A stretch of 64,000 nucleotides of DNA from Leclercia adecarboxylata (GCF_006171285.1 NZ_CP040889.1:124001-188000); one strand, 5' to 3'. Positions 47,290 to 59,047 are shown, counted from the first letter of the stretch. Numbers and translations are program-made. The notes: generated by a model not told the origin, from the sequence alone.

Positions 47290-48012
47290 TCAGATAATCC
47301 CCGTCGCCGCCGCATAGCAGGCAATCTGTGTCTTGTTTGGCGCATTGAATTTCTTCTGCATATTCTTCTGATGGAAGTTCACCGTATTTTCAGAAATAGA
47401 AAGAATGATGGCTATTTCTGCTGAGGTCTTCCCTTCCGCCGTCCATTTCAGAATTTCTTTCTCGCGCTTGCTGAATTTCATTTCAGGTGGCATCACCATT
47501 TCATGCTCCAGCCGCAGCAGCGTCGTCAATGCCATTTGCACCAGCATTTGCAGACGCATTTCAACCACTTCCCCCATCATCACGTTTATTGACAGGCTGG
47601 TACTGGAAACCGACAGGAATCCCATCGCATGATTTGGCAGCATCAGACACTGGGTGATCCCTTTACGCAGGCCATGATCGCGCGCACCGTCCCATAAGGA
47701 TTGCGCATCCGCGAACAGAGCATCGTTCCAGGGTAAGTGTCCGTGAACGAAATTTTCGGGTTTCAGTACCGGATCGATAGCGAAATAATTTTCCGCCTGA
47801 TACTGCGCCATCCACTGTTGCGGATAGGTGGAATGCACCGAAACTTTGGGTCGGGTGAACGGTACCGGATGACGAACGCAGAGGGCAAAGAAATCGTAGC
47901 CCAGGCTCTGAGTTTGTCGCTGAAGTTCGGGATATACCTCGTCGGCTGATGTCATCTCCTGAAAACGGAGATAGCATTCCCGTCGCCATGTGAAAAAGTC
48001 TAAATCCTTCAT
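47290..48012 (-). CDS. sdiA: LuxR-type acyl-homoserine-lactone receptor SdiA
   Basis: 240 residues, matching SdiA. The N-terminal autoinducer-binding domain includes YDFFALCVRHPVPFTRPKVS and the conserved FAIDPVL and W-N-D positions; the C-terminal LuxR HTH is FSKREKEILKWTAEGKTSAE with ENTVNFHQKN. It senses acyl-homoserine lactones made by other species, since most enterobacteria lack a luxI. The position between yecF and tcyN is as in E. coli. Confidence 0.97.
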   Translation of the reverse strand: MKDLDFFTWRRECYLRFQEMTSADEVYPELQRQTQSLGYDFFALCVRHPVPFTRPKVSVHSTYPQQWMAQYQAENYFAIDPVLKPENFVHGHLPWNDALFADAQSLWDGARDHGLRKGITQCLMLPNHAMGFLSVSSTSLSINVMMGEVVEMRLQMLVQMALTTLLRLEHEMVMPPEMKFSKREKEILKWTAEGKTSAEIAIILSISENTVNFHQKNMQKKFNAPNKTQIACYAAATGII

Positions 48013-48233
48013 ACCAGCTGAATGAAGCCCCTGTAAAAGATAATCATTATTATGATTTCTTAAATTAACACATAAATCTTATTTATATGTATAAAATATC
48101 GACCCCGGAGTATTTATCTACACATTTTATGCACTTAGGGTGGTTATGACGGGATAAAATCACGGCAGCATACATTTCGGGGGTGAATATTTTGCTCCGG
48201 AGATTAATTCCGGAGCAATTAAAAACAAATATG

Positions 48234-48986
48234 CTATTGCATCAGGAATTTTTCCAGAAATTGCCGGGTGCGAGGCTGCTGGGGATTAGCGAACAGCGCT
48301 TTCGCCGGTCCCTGCTCAACGATACGCCCCTGATCCATAAATATCGCCCTGTCCGCGACATCACGGGCAAAACTCATCTCATGGGTCACGATCACCAGGG
48401 TGCGCTTCTCCTGCGCCAGCTGGCGAATGGCATTCAGTACCTCCCCCACCAGCTCCGGATCCAGCGCGGAGGTAGGTTCATCAAACAGGATCACGTCAGG
48501 ACGCATCGCCAGCGCGCGGGCAATTGCCACACGCTGCTGCTGCCCACCGGAGAGACGACGCGGGTAGCTGGTCTCTTTACCGGAAAGCCCGACTTTTGCC
48601 AGCAGCTCGCGGGCGCGGGCGGTGGCTTCCTCTTTGGGTTCGCCTTTGACAATCACCGGCCCTTCAATGATGTTTTCCAGCACCGTACGATGGGGAAACA
48701 GATTAAAACTCTGGAAAACGAAGCCGATGTGCTGACGCAGACGACGAATCAGCCCCTTTTGCTGACTCAGCGATTTGCCTGTATCAATGGTGATATCACC
48801 CACCCGAATAGTGCCGCCTTCCGGGTGTTCCAGCAGGTTGATGCTGCGCAGCAGCGTGGTTTTACCGGAACCGCTGGGCCCGATAATCGCCACCACTTCG
48901 CCCTCCTGCACTTCCAGATCGATGCCGTGCAGCACCGTCTGGCCGTGAAACTTCTTCACCAGGTTTTTAACGTCGATAGCACTCAT
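48234..48986 (-). CDS. tcyN: L-cystine ABC transporter ATPase
   Basis: 250 residues with Walker A GPSGSGKTT, signature LSGGQQQRVAIARAL and Walker B ILFDEPTSALDP. It powers import of L-cystine and related disulfides through TcyL with the binding protein TcyJ. It was formerly yecC. Its start overlaps the tcyL stop by four bases. Confidence 0.96.
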   Translation of the reverse strand: MSAIDVKNLVKKFHGQTVLHGIDLEVQEGEVVAIIGPSGSGKTTLLRSINLLEHPEGGTIRVGDITIDTGKSLSQQKGLIRRLRQHIGFVFQSFNLFPHRTVLENIIEGPVIVKGEPKEEATARARELLAKVGLSGKETSYPRRLSGGQQQRVAIARALAMRPDVILFDEPTSALDPELVGEVLNAIRQLAQEKRTLVIVTHEMSFARDVADRAIFMDQGRIVEQGPAKALFANPQQPRTRQFLEKFLMQ

Positions 48987-49651
48987 TTCGGATCACGCTC
49001 CTGGGGGTTAAGCTGGTTTTCAAAATAGTTTTGCAGCGCCGACAGCACCGTCGCCATGATCCAGTAGATCAGCGAGGCGGCCAGATACATGGTGAAGACC
49101 TCCAGGGTGCGCGAGGTGATCAGCTGCGCCTGGCGGAACAGCTCCGGCACCTGAATGGTGGCCGCCAGCGAGGTGTCCTTCACCAGGCTGATAAAGCTGT
49201 TGCTGAGCGGCGGCAGCGCCACGCGCGCGGCCTGCGGCAGAATGGCCCGGCGCAGGGTTTGCCACGGCGTCATACCGATACTGTCCGCGGCTTCCCACTG
49301 GCCTTTATCAATTGAGGAGATCGCCGCACGCAGGGTTTCTGCGGCATAGGCGGCGGTGTTGAGCGACAGACCAATCATCGCCGCCGGGATCGGATCAAGC
49401 TCGATACCAAACTGCGGCAGGCCGTAGTAGATCATAAAAAGCTGGGCAATCAGCGGCGTGCCGCGGAATATTGAAATATAAAAACGCGCCAGCCAGCGTA
49501 TGGGCAGCAGAGGCGACAGGCGCATCAAGGCCAGCAAAAAGCCCAGCACCAGGCCAAAAAACATCCCGCCAATACTCAGCTGCAGCGTAAACACTGCGCC
49601 TTTCAGCAGGAACGGCAATGAATCAATCACCAGTTGAATACTTTCTTGCAT
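48983..49651 (-). CDS. tcyL: L-cystine ABC transporter permease
   Basis: 222 residues, a polar amino-acid permease with the typical LIAQLFMIYYGLPQFGIELD and coupling-loop stretch AAYAAETLRAAISSIDKGQW followed by EAADSIGMTPWQT. It was formerly yecS. It lies between dcyD and tcyN in the cystine uptake and desulfhydration cluster. Confidence 0.96.
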   Translation of the reverse strand: MQESIQLVIDSLPFLLKGAVFTLQLSIGGMFFGLVLGFLLALMRLSPLLPIRWLARFYISIFRGTPLIAQLFMIYYGLPQFGIELDPIPAAMIGLSLNTAAYAAETLRAAISSIDKGQWEAADSIGMTPWQTLRRAILPQAARVALPPLSNSFISLVKDTSLAATIQVPELFRQAQLITSRTLEVFTMYLAASLIYWIMATVLSALQNYFENQLNPQERDPK

Positions 49652-49672
49652 TATGATTTTTCTGCCTGTGAT

Positions 49673-51566
<1,894 letters not shown>

Positions 51567-51654
51567 ACGTACCCCGATATCATTGGAATTTTGAGTGTAG
51601 TGTAAGGTGTTCGGCCGTAAGGTCAAACACGACTGCGCTACATGTTATTCATTT

Positions 51655-52206
51655 TTAATATATATCAGAAGTTGTTTCGCGGTGGACTTTCTGCTTCACC
51701 GCCACCGGCATTTGCGATTTGTATTGCGCATATTTGCGCAGCGCAATCCGGTAGTTATTGGTGCTGGTCGCAGGCAGCCACGGCTCCAGATTTTCGTCCA
51801 GATAACCGTTGGTCAAAAGCTCGCGTGAGATATTTTGCGAGGTCAGATGCTGGCCAAGGCGACGCAGACGGACAACATATTCCCGCACCGTTCCATGGCT
51901 CATCTCTGTCTGTTCAAACAGGAACTGCTTGAAGCCGATAATGTCGAAAAAGTCGCTCTGCTCTTTACAGTGCAGATCGCCACAAAAACGACATAACGCC
52001 ACCCACTCTTTTTGCTCCTCCAGCCATCCGGCTTCATCCAGCAGGGTATCGAGACGGGAGATCGCAATTTTATTGACGATCTCTCCACGACGGACCAGCG
52101 TGATGCGGTCGAGCAATTTATGGCAATGGGCGCAATGCGTCTGGCTGTGTTTAAAGTCTTTCAGGTAGCGGCTTAGTGGCCGTCTTTTAGATTGCTGCAC
52201 CGTCAT
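51655..52206 (-). CDS. fliZ: Flagellar regulator FliZ
   Basis: 183 residues. It contains an N-terminal zinc-binding-like Cys/His region (HCAHCHKLLDR, LCRFCGDLHCKEQ) and an integrase-like SAM/core fold with an arginine-rich helix (VREYVVRLRRLGQHLTSQNI). FliZ represses sigma-S-dependent and curli genes and supports flagellar gene expression. It is directly downstream of fliA and probably in the same operon. Confidence 0.95.
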   Translation of the reverse strand: MTVQQSKRRPLSRYLKDFKHSQTHCAHCHKLLDRITLVRRGEIVNKIAISRLDTLLDEAGWLEEQKEWVALCRFCGDLHCKEQSDFFDIIGFKQFLFEQTEMSHGTVREYVVRLRRLGQHLTSQNISRELLTNGYLDENLEPWLPATSTNNYRIALRKYAQYKSQMPVAVKQKVHRETTSDIY

Positions 52207-52261
52207 GATAACTCCTGGTTGTCAATACGTTGTGCGGCACTTAACGGGTGACAGGGATCAC

Positions 52262-52981
52262 CTATAACTTACCCAGCTTGGTACGTAAGCGTTTAATGGC
52301 CTGACTATGCAGCTGGCTAACCCGCGACTCCCCGACTTCCAGCACGGCACCAATCTCCTTGAGATTGAGTTCTTCCTGGTAATAAAGGGTCAGCACCAGT
52401 TGTTCGCGTTCCGGTAAAGCCTCAATGGCTTCCATCACGCGCTGGCGAACGTTGCCTTCCATTAGCTGGTGCAACGGGTTTTCCTGCTGATGATCGTCCG
52501 TCACCAGTTCGATGCTATCGCCATGCTCTTCGCGCCACTCGTCGTAAGAGAAGAGTTGGCTATTATTGGTATCGAGCAACATCTGACGGTAGTCGGCAGT
52601 GGTGATCCCCAGACGATCCGCAACTTCGGTTTCCGTCGCGTTACGTCCGAGCTCTTGCTCCAGCTGCCCCATCGCCTGCGCCACTTCGCGTGCATTGCGG
52701 CGAACACTGCGCGGCACCCAATCCCGGCTGCGCAGTTCATCCAGCATCGCACCACGAATACGCTGTACTGCGTAAGTCGTAAATGCCGTTCCTTGCAGAG
52801 CGTCGTATCGGTCAACTGCATTCAATAACCCGATACCGCCCGCTTGTAGCAGATCGTCCAGTTCCACACTCGCCGGCAGACGTACCTGAAGCCGCAATGC
52901 TTCATGGCGCACCAGCGGAACATAACGCTGCCACAGCGAGTGTTTATCCATTACACCTTCAGCGGTATAGAGTGAATTCAC
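52262..52981 (-). CDS. fliA: Flagellar sigma factor sigma-28 (FliA)
   Basis: 239 residues, as in E. coli, with the same GTG start at 52981 (VNSLYTAEGVMDKHSLWQRY). Region 2 includes LDDLLQAGGIGLLNAVDRYD and TTYAVQRIRGAMLDELRSRD; region 4 is LKEIGAVLEVGESRVSQLHS. It directs RNA polymerase to late flagellar promoters such as that of fliC here (63833-63859). Confidence 0.97.
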   Translation of the reverse strand: MNSLYTAEGVMDKHSLWQRYVPLVRHEALRLQVRLPASVELDDLLQAGGIGLLNAVDRYDALQGTAFTTYAVQRIRGAMLDELRSRDWVPRSVRRNAREVAQAMGQLEQELGRNATETEVADRLGITTADYRQMLLDTNNSQLFSYDEWREEHGDSIELVTDDHQQENPLHQLMEGNVRQRVMEAIEALPEREQLVLTLYYQEELNLKEIGAVLEVGESRVSQLHSQAIKRLRTKLGKL

Positions 52982-53006
52982 GATAAACAGCCCTGCGTTA
53001 GTTGAG

Positions 53007-53014
53007 TTATCGGC
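53007..53014 (-). promoter_or_regulatory. Candidate sigma-28 -10 element upstream of fliA
   Basis: GCCGATAA on the minus strand, exactly the sigma-28 -10 consensus, 26 bp before the GTG start of fliA. The matching -35 at 11-bp spacing is poor, so this may be a weak autoregulatory promoter; a second, class 2 promoter should lie further upstream. Confidence 0.4.
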
Positions 53015-53171
53015 ATGATTATCCGATTCTGGAGGGGTTTTAATCGTGTGAATAGGGGGGGGAATGGGGGGTTATTTACGCCTTACTACACTTACCTCGA
53101 AATTTCATACCCTTACAAAATGTCTAAATAGATTTTTGACAGAGTCTGTACTGGTACTGAAACTTTGACGG

Positions 53172-53606
53172 CTACGGACAATAACGCACCATCTCAAATG
53201 TTCCGTCTCGTTCGTCATAAATTTCAAACCCATGTTTTAAATACAATTTTTGAGCACGCGTACTGTTTATAGCAACTTCAAGCCTTATTTCTTTGACGTC
53301 AGCCTTTTCTAATTGATTGATGCACTCCCGCAGCAGCTGGCTGGCAATACCGCAGGATTGCCAGCTAGGTAAGACAGTAACGTTAGTAATATATCCACGT
53401 TTAGCTTCTGTGTTCAGATAGGCAGCAACCAAGCCAATCAAACGAGTCATTTCCCATGCTTCAAAACAGTACGCGAATCTATGAATTTTTAGTGCATATG
53501 TATCCAAATCAACACGAGTGAGAAGGTGATCGAGATAAGCATATTCAACGCCACGCAAATGCAAAGCAATATTTTGGCTAGTTGCCGTATTAAATTTTAT
53601 CTGCAA
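53172..53606 (-). CDS. GNAT-family N-acetyltransferase
   Basis: A 144-residue GNAT protein. Acetyl-CoA-binding motif A is visible in VTVLPSWQSCGIASQLLREC, followed by EIRLEVAINSTRAQKLYLKH (motif B). It is AT-rich and last in the minus-strand cluster, following a sugar aminotransferase and a WbqC-like protein, so it may N-acylate the amino group of the flagellin sugar. The acceptor is inferred from context only. Confidence 0.82.
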   Translation of the reverse strand: MQIKFNTATSQNIALHLRGVEYAYLDHLLTRVDLDTYALKIHRFAYCFEAWEMTRLIGLVAAYLNTEAKRGYITNVTVLPSWQSCGIASQLLRECINQLEKADVKEIRLEVAINSTRAQKLYLKHGFEIYDERDGTFEMVRYCP

Positions 53607-53621
53607 TCTATTATTCCTTAT

Positions 53622-54320
53622 TTAACTTATTACCCAGCTTTCTCGACAAAAACGTGAAACATTTTCTAAATTATTAAACATCATTACGTCAATAATCGAA
53701 AGCCAAGGAACAAACTCAGCACCGAATTGTGGATAATGCACATCACCAGGTTGTATAAATTGCAAACTTACTCGTTGTTGTTGAAACCGCTCCCTTTCAT
53801 AAAGTTCTCGCCCACCAGGCGCATTGATATAAGTATTTGCGTTCTGCTCCTTACAAATAGCTAAAATTTTTTCCTGCGACCGCAAGCTATGGTCAATATT
53901 CAATTCCGAACATACAACAATCTCGCATTCCAGCGAAAATGTGTTACGAAGTATGATTAAGGAGTGTAAAAGATAGTCAAATAAATTATTGCCATCGCAG
54001 GAAATTATCTTTTCCAGCAACGGAAAAACGCTATCATAATAGGGTGCATATCGATATGCATCTTGCAGTTGATTAAGTATTTTTGTTTTCGAGAAAACTT
54101 CAGAAACATATCTCTCATTGATATTAAGGAAACGAGAATCCTTTTTCAGCGGCAATGTTATAATGCTTGACTGACCATTTCTCAAAATCCGATTACGATT
54201 GATCCACCCTTGCCTCACATACTGAACATTGTCAAATAAAACAAAGCGGTCAACTGAAGCCATTAATTGAAAATAACCAATATAAGGTAAAAAATAAGGT
54301 TGCATCACTGCAATTTTCAC
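53622..54320 (-). CDS. WbqC-like family protein
   Basis: A 232-residue protein of the WbqC family (PF08889): MKIAVMQPYFLPYIGYFQLM is the family start, then DNVQYVRQGWINRNRIL and a C-terminal SIIDVMMFNNLEN. WbqC-like proteins occur in O-antigen and flagellin sugar clusters, where they are thought to take part in aminoacylation or acyl modification of amino sugars; the reaction is not proven. It is 12 bp after the aminotransferase stop. Confidence 0.87.
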   Translation of the reverse strand: MKIAVMQPYFLPYIGYFQLMASVDRFVLFDNVQYVRQGWINRNRILRNGQSSIITLPLKKDSRFLNINERYVSEVFSKTKILNQLQDAYRYAPYYDSVFPLLEKIISCDGNNLFDYLLHSLIILRNTFSLECEIVVCSELNIDHSLRSQEKILAICKEQNANTYINAPGGRELYERERFQQQRVSLQFIQPGDVHYPQFGAEFVPWLSIIDVMMFNNLENVSRFCRESWVIS

Positions 54321-54332
54321 TGTTTATATTCC

Positions 54333-55493
54333 TTAATTGTAACTTAAGGCCTGCAACGCAGGAGATAGCATTTTACGGGAAAAAATTTCATTGCGTATAA
54401 TTTTTATAATGCGTTCCTGCGTTTCTAGCGCAAGTCCAGGATATATTGGGAGACAGAGAATAGCCCTGGAAGTTTGCCACGCCATAGGCAGTTTATCCAT
54501 ATCAGATGAAGGAAGTTTTTTATACATTGTAAATTCACTGATAAGAGGATAAAAATAGCGACGCGCAAAAATCCCTTTATCACGCAAGGCATGATATAGA
54601 TCATCTCGTATTGTTGACATATCACCACGAAAGAGCACGGGAAAATAGGAATAATTCCATTCAATAGACTCATCGGGTTTTATGTATTCTAAAACAGGCA
54701 AAAGCTCATTCAGCAATTGAGTATATTGTAAATAAAGAGTTTTACGCTCTTTAATAGCCTTATCAATATGCTGAAGTTGAAGTAACCCCATAGCTGCCTG
54801 GAGTTCATTCATCTTACCATTAATACCCGATGCCATGATCGTCGTTTCATTAGCAAAACCAAAATTTTTCAGATAATCAATGCGCTGCTTGGTCGCGGCA
54901 TCATGGCAAACAATGGCGCCGCCTTCGAAAGTATTAAACACTTTTGTTGCATGGAAACTCAGAACAGAGAGATCCCCTTGATTGAGAATGCTGACGCCGT
55001 CCTGGCGCACGCCAAACGCATGGGCCGCGTCATAGATCACCTTCAGACCGTAGGCGTCAGCAATCTGCTGAATTTTGTCCATTTCACTCGGGATACCGTA
55101 ACAGTGGACCGGCATAATGGCCGTAGTATTGGGGGTGATGAGCTCTTCTATACAACGGGGATCGATATTAAAGGTATCGGGATCGATGTCCGCAAAGACC
55201 GGCGTCAGGCCATTCCATAACAACGTGTGCGAGGTGGCAACGAAGGAGTACGGCGTGGTAATCACCTCACCCGTCACGCGCAGCGCCTGCAGGGCGGTTA
55301 AAAGAGCAAGCGTACCGTTGGCAAACAGGCAAATGTGTTTCACTCCAAGGTAGTCCGCCAGCGCCGCTTCCAGCTGCTGATGAAATTCCCCACCGTTGGT
55401 CAGCACTTTGTTTTGCCAGATTTGCTCCAGGTAAGGGATAAACTCCTCCAGAGGGGGGAGCAACGGACTGGTGACATACACGTTATCACTCAT
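54333..55493 (-). CDS. DegT/DnrJ/EryC1/StrS-family sugar aminotransferase
   Basis: A 386-residue PLP-dependent nucleotide-sugar aminotransferase. The PLP region is VIYDAAHAFGVRQDG, and the internal-aldimine lysine lies in LSFHATKVFNTFEGG. It resembles VioA-type enzymes that make dTDP-4-amino-4,6-dideoxy sugars from dTDP-4-keto-6-deoxyglucose; the sugar identity is inferred. Base composition changes sharply near 54970: the 5' half of the gene is GC-rich, the 3' half AT-rich, suggesting a recombined gene. It is followed closely by the WbqC-like and GNAT genes. Confidence 0.88.
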   Translation of the reverse strand: MSDNVYVTSPLLPPLEEFIPYLEQIWQNKVLTNGGEFHQQLEAALADYLGVKHICLFANGTLALLTALQALRVTGEVITTPYSFVATSHTLLWNGLTPVFADIDPDTFNIDPRCIEELITPNTTAIMPVHCYGIPSEMDKIQQIADAYGLKVIYDAAHAFGVRQDGVSILNQGDLSVLSFHATKVFNTFEGGAIVCHDAATKQRIDYLKNFGFANETTIMASGINGKMNELQAAMGLLQLQHIDKAIKERKTLYLQYTQLLNELLPVLEYIKPDESIEWNYSYFPVLFRGDMSTIRDDLYHALRDKGIFARRYFYPLISEFTMYKKLPSSDMDKLPMAWQTSRAILCLPIYPGLALETQERIIKIIRNEIFSRKMLSPALQALSYN

Positions 55494-55612
55494 AAGAGAA
55501 CCTGTGGAATGAGGGGATTATCACCAATCATAACGAGATCATCTGCTGAGCTATCGGTAAAACAAGGCGTCTTTCGAGGTGTAATTATACGGAACGACGC
55601 AAAAAGAATGAC

Positions 55613-55638
55613 AGGCGCTCCGAAGAGCGCCTTTTTTT
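55613..55638 (-). terminator. Terminator after the first glycosyltransferase gene
   Basis: AGGCGCTC pairs with GAGCGCCT around CGAA, directly next to the glycosyltransferase stop. On the plus strand it is followed by seven T; on the minus strand the T-run is delayed (CATTCTTTTT). It separates the glycosyltransferase operon from the aminotransferase operon. Confidence 0.6.
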
Positions 55639-58600
55639 ACATGAACAACGTACGAATTGCAGTCGGTATGTTTTGCGGATCCCAGATGTAAGGGCGAAGT
55701 TCGTCGGCGCTAACAGGGTTTCGTTCAGTATTGATCAGTGCCTGCTGCCACTGTTGCGGATCGGCTTTCAGACGCAGGATCGGCAGAGCATTGCGTAGCG
55801 AAGGCACGTCACTGACGATCACCCGGCAGCCCCCTGCAGCAAGCTGAACGGCGAGATAGTCATCCTTAAAACGATTATGGTCGCTGTTCTGCCTGAACAG
55901 AACGGCTGAGTGAATGCGGAGTCGTTGCAGTTGTTCACCAGAGAGCCTTTCCCCCTGCCAGCGAACCGTTTCCGCCACCAGCGGGATCCAGGCTTTTGGC
56001 CAGTTTCCCAGCAGCACCCAGTCCAGGTGTTCTCGTGTTGCCGCAATTATCCGCCCCACAAACTCCCGCTCTTTGTCTGATAACGAGCCAGGAATACACA
56101 AGACGCGTCGACGGGCTGAGGGTTCGCGGTCAGGCATTGCAATATCTTCACGCGACAGCAGTACCGGCAGACGTACCGCGGCCATTTTACGTTTAGCGAG
56201 CAGAATTTCACGTTCACCCGACCAGGTAAGCCACTGGTTGACCGCAGCATCAGGTGCCGGAACATTATTTACCGGGCCTCCGCTGTCGGCCAGGGCGAGA
56301 ACGCGCAGCGGAGCGACTGCGTTCGCTGCCACGAGCCGCGCGGATAATGCCGCGTTCGGGGCATCTGTCAGCACCACGGTGCCAGGAGCCGCGCGCAGGA
56401 TATCGGGAACGGTCAGAGACGGGCTGCCCTGTTTCAGAACGATCTCTCCCTCTGCCGCCATCATTTGAAACAGATGAGTGATACGTTGCACGTACTCAGC
56501 CGTTCCGCCATTGTTTATCAGCAGCACGCAGGAGTGCGCCGGAGATAAACTTGTCAGCCAGTTCGCGGGGGCGATGTCAGTAACAAAGAGCGGATCCTGG
56601 AGCGCACAATTGCGGTTATAGGCCGGATCGTCGGTGAAATAACGCGGAGCTGACGCCATCAGGAGCTGACGCTGCGGATTTTCGCTCACGCAGACCGCTT
56701 CACAAAGGAGGGCATTATCGGAGGCCACCACGCTATATGGCGTCCAGACCGCGATATAGCCTGACGCACTCAGAGTCAGTGAAGCCACAATATCGATGGC
56801 ATGTTCATCGTCATAACCGGTGGGCAGGCCCTCAATACGTTGCCAGGCATCGCGTCGGATAAGCAGGCAGTTGCCGCTTAACGCCGAATAGTTTTGATCG
56901 CACTGGTAGCGGGACATATACCCTTCTGACTGCCACGGCTCGCCCTGCCCTGCGTGCCCTGCCCATCCCCTGGCCCCCACAATCACCCCAGCGCTTAACA
57001 GACGCTGATCGGTGGTGATGATTTTAGGCCCGACGCAGCCCACTTCGGCTCGTACCGCATGGCTCAGCAGCGTCTTAAGCCAGTTTTTAAGGACAAACAG
57101 CGTATGAAGATCCAGCAATAACAGATAGTCACCGGTCGCATTTTTTTCGAGATGATTTATCCGGCTGGGGTAATTTTGCTGCGCCTCGCACACCAGAACC
57201 TTAAGCGGCATTACGGCCTGTATCTGACGGATGACGTCACGCATCGGCTCGCTGGCGTTTTCACTCACCGCCAGCAGAACCTCTTTGTGCGGCCAGTCGG
57301 TGTTATTCATCAGGCTTTCAATACAGCGCACCAGCAGCGCGGGATCGTCTCCGGCATCCAGTAAAATACTGACAGTTTCGTTCTGTGGCGGATGATAAAT
57401 CAGACGCCAGGCGGCGTTGTTTTGCCTTTCCAGCTGCGCCTCAGGATAGCCACGCCGTTGCAGGTAAGCGCTGAGGATCTGCTGTTCTTCTTCCTGACTG
57501 TGCCGGGAGAAGATCGCTTCTGGCGTAAGCGTCACCACATCGGCGATATGGCCGATAGTCCCGGTGCCCCACTCCAGCAGATAGTGGATGACCAGCTCTG
57601 ATTCGAACGCATGACGAAGGTCAGGATTAAACCCGCCCGCCGCCAGCCAGCCCTCGCGCCGGAACCAGACCCGACGCAGATAGCGGTGCGGCGAAGCGAG
57701 GAACAGATCCAGATTGAAATCGGGCTTACGTAGCGGGGTGACTTCACCGTTCACATGACGAATGGCTTCGTCGGAAAATATCGCCTGACACGCCCCCGCC
57801 TCTGCCAGCATCTGGCGCATCAGCCCGATGCTCGCGGGCGTATATTCAGCCCCGGCGTCAATGCAGTGCAGCCAGTCAAACGCCTGAGCTTCGGCAAGCC
57901 GGGTGATGCACGTTATCCACTCACTCACCCCAACAGAGCAGGCGTTAAAGCGGCTGACGTCGATATGTGACGCGGGGGCAACCAGCAACACGGACTGCGT
58001 ATCAACACCCTGCTGCGCGAGAGAGGCGAGCGAAGCGGCAATCTCATTCTCCTGCGCATCCTGGCAGAGGATCACGTGCAGTAGCACCGTCTGCGCCGTC
58101 AACGCCTGCGGGAGCGTGCGATGCGCTAGCCAGCCCCCGAAAGAGGCCCGGTGCTGCTCCTCATGTTGCTGCTGCGCTTTCGCCTGGGTCAGCGCGAGGA
58201 AGTTATCGAGTTGTGTCTCCATTGCTCGCCGTTTTTTCAGCAGAAATTCACGTGCGATATGCAGGCTGGCACGTATGTTCTCCAGGGACTCCGGTGAATC
58301 CGAGTATCCAAATCCAGCCCCGCCGATATCCTTTAGCGTCTGCTCATTCAGTGCATACTGCTCATAACCAGGGGCGCTAAACGCCACCACTGGGCAGCCA
58401 CAGAGGTTTGCCAGTAAACAGGTGCCTGACGATTCATACGTATAAAGCACCCTTCCCCGCTTCAATAGCGAGGCCAGGTCACGTAGCGACAAGGGGTTTT
58501 GCATTGAAAGGATGGTGATGTTTTCAGGTAACAATGAAAAATCTATTACTGATTGCGGAATACGGTTCAGATAAAGAAAATCTTTATCTTTTACCGGATT

Positions 58601-59029
58601 GTCATCTTCGAAAAGCGACAGGTCATAACTCTCAATCCCCAGGATAATGGGATCAGGCTCTTTATCCGCAAATTCGGCCCGGTACCAGAAAAAGAGATCC
58701 TCCGGTCCCGCCTCGATCCCATTCCCCATGATCACCCCTTCCCTGTTCAACATATAGCGAACAACAACGGGAGCAGAAAATGGGTTACCGGTTGTCACCT
58801 CCGGATAGACGGCAATCCAGGGAGTCCCGCCGGACATCACCTGGCTATAGGCCTCTTCCGTCAGCGCCGGAGCATTCCATTCATCATTAACTTTACAACC
58901 CACCATCCAGGCATTACCGCCCCGTTCGTTAATGAGATGACAAAGGCGATGTAGTACCTGAATACCCAGTGATGATTCCCGGTAATCCGGGGCTGCAATC
59001 AGGTAGGGATAATGTGCCGTAAACATCAT
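55637..59029 (-). CDS. Giant multidomain glycosyltransferase A (flagellin modification)
   Basis: A 1130-residue protein. An N-terminal GT-B-like domain (about 1-280, with RGRVLYTYESSGTCLLANLC and GCPVVAFSAPGYEQYAL) is followed by two GT2-like domains (about 310-540 and 545-790) and a C-terminal GT4-like part. The second GT2 domain has LLLLDLHTLF where a D-x-D metal motif is expected and the first has LHCIDAGAEY, so both look atypical. Encoded between fliA and fliC, it is probably a flagellin glycosyltransferase or chain-extending partner of the protein encoded immediately upstream at 59048. Confidence 0.8.
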   Translation of the reverse strand: MMFTAHYPYLIAAPDYRESSLGIQVLHRLCHLINERGGNAWMVGCKVNDEWNAPALTEEAYSQVMSGGTPWIAVYPEVTTGNPFSAPVVVRYMLNREGVIMGNGIEAGPEDLFFWYRAEFADKEPDPIILGIESYDLSLFEDDNPVKDKDFLYLNRIPQSVIDFSLLPENITILSMQNPLSLRDLASLLKRGRVLYTYESSGTCLLANLCGCPVVAFSAPGYEQYALNEQTLKDIGGAGFGYSDSPESLENIRASLHIAREFLLKKRRAMETQLDNFLALTQAKAQQQHEEQHRASFGGWLAHRTLPQALTAQTVLLHVILCQDAQENEIAASLASLAQQGVDTQSVLLVAPASHIDVSRFNACSVGVSEWITCITRLAEAQAFDWLHCIDAGAEYTPASIGLMRQMLAEAGACQAIFSDEAIRHVNGEVTPLRKPDFNLDLFLASPHRYLRRVWFRREGWLAAGGFNPDLRHAFESELVIHYLLEWGTGTIGHIADVVTLTPEAIFSRHSQEEEQQILSAYLQRRGYPEAQLERQNNAAWRLIYHPPQNETVSILLDAGDDPALLVRCIESLMNNTDWPHKEVLLAVSENASEPMRDVIRQIQAVMPLKVLVCEAQQNYPSRINHLEKNATGDYLLLLDLHTLFVLKNWLKTLLSHAVRAEVGCVGPKIITTDQRLLSAGVIVGARGWAGHAGQGEPWQSEGYMSRYQCDQNYSALSGNCLLIRRDAWQRIEGLPTGYDDEHAIDIVASLTLSASGYIAVWTPYSVVASDNALLCEAVCVSENPQRQLLMASAPRYFTDDPAYNRNCALQDPLFVTDIAPANWLTSLSPAHSCVLLINNGGTAEYVQRITHLFQMMAAEGEIVLKQGSPSLTVPDILRAAPGTVVLTDAPNAALSARLVAANAVAPLRVLALADSGGPVNNVPAPDAAVNQWLTWSGEREILLAKRKMAAVRLPVLLSREDIAMPDREPSARRRVLCIPGSLSDKEREFVGRIIAATREHLDWVLLGNWPKAWIPLVAETVRWQGERLSGEQLQRLRIHSAVLFRQNSDHNRFKDDYLAVQLAAGGCRVIVSDVPSLRNALPILRLKADPQQWQQALINTERNPVSADELRPYIWDPQNIPTAIRTLFM

Positions 59030-59047
59030 GAGTAATCCTGTTTCATA

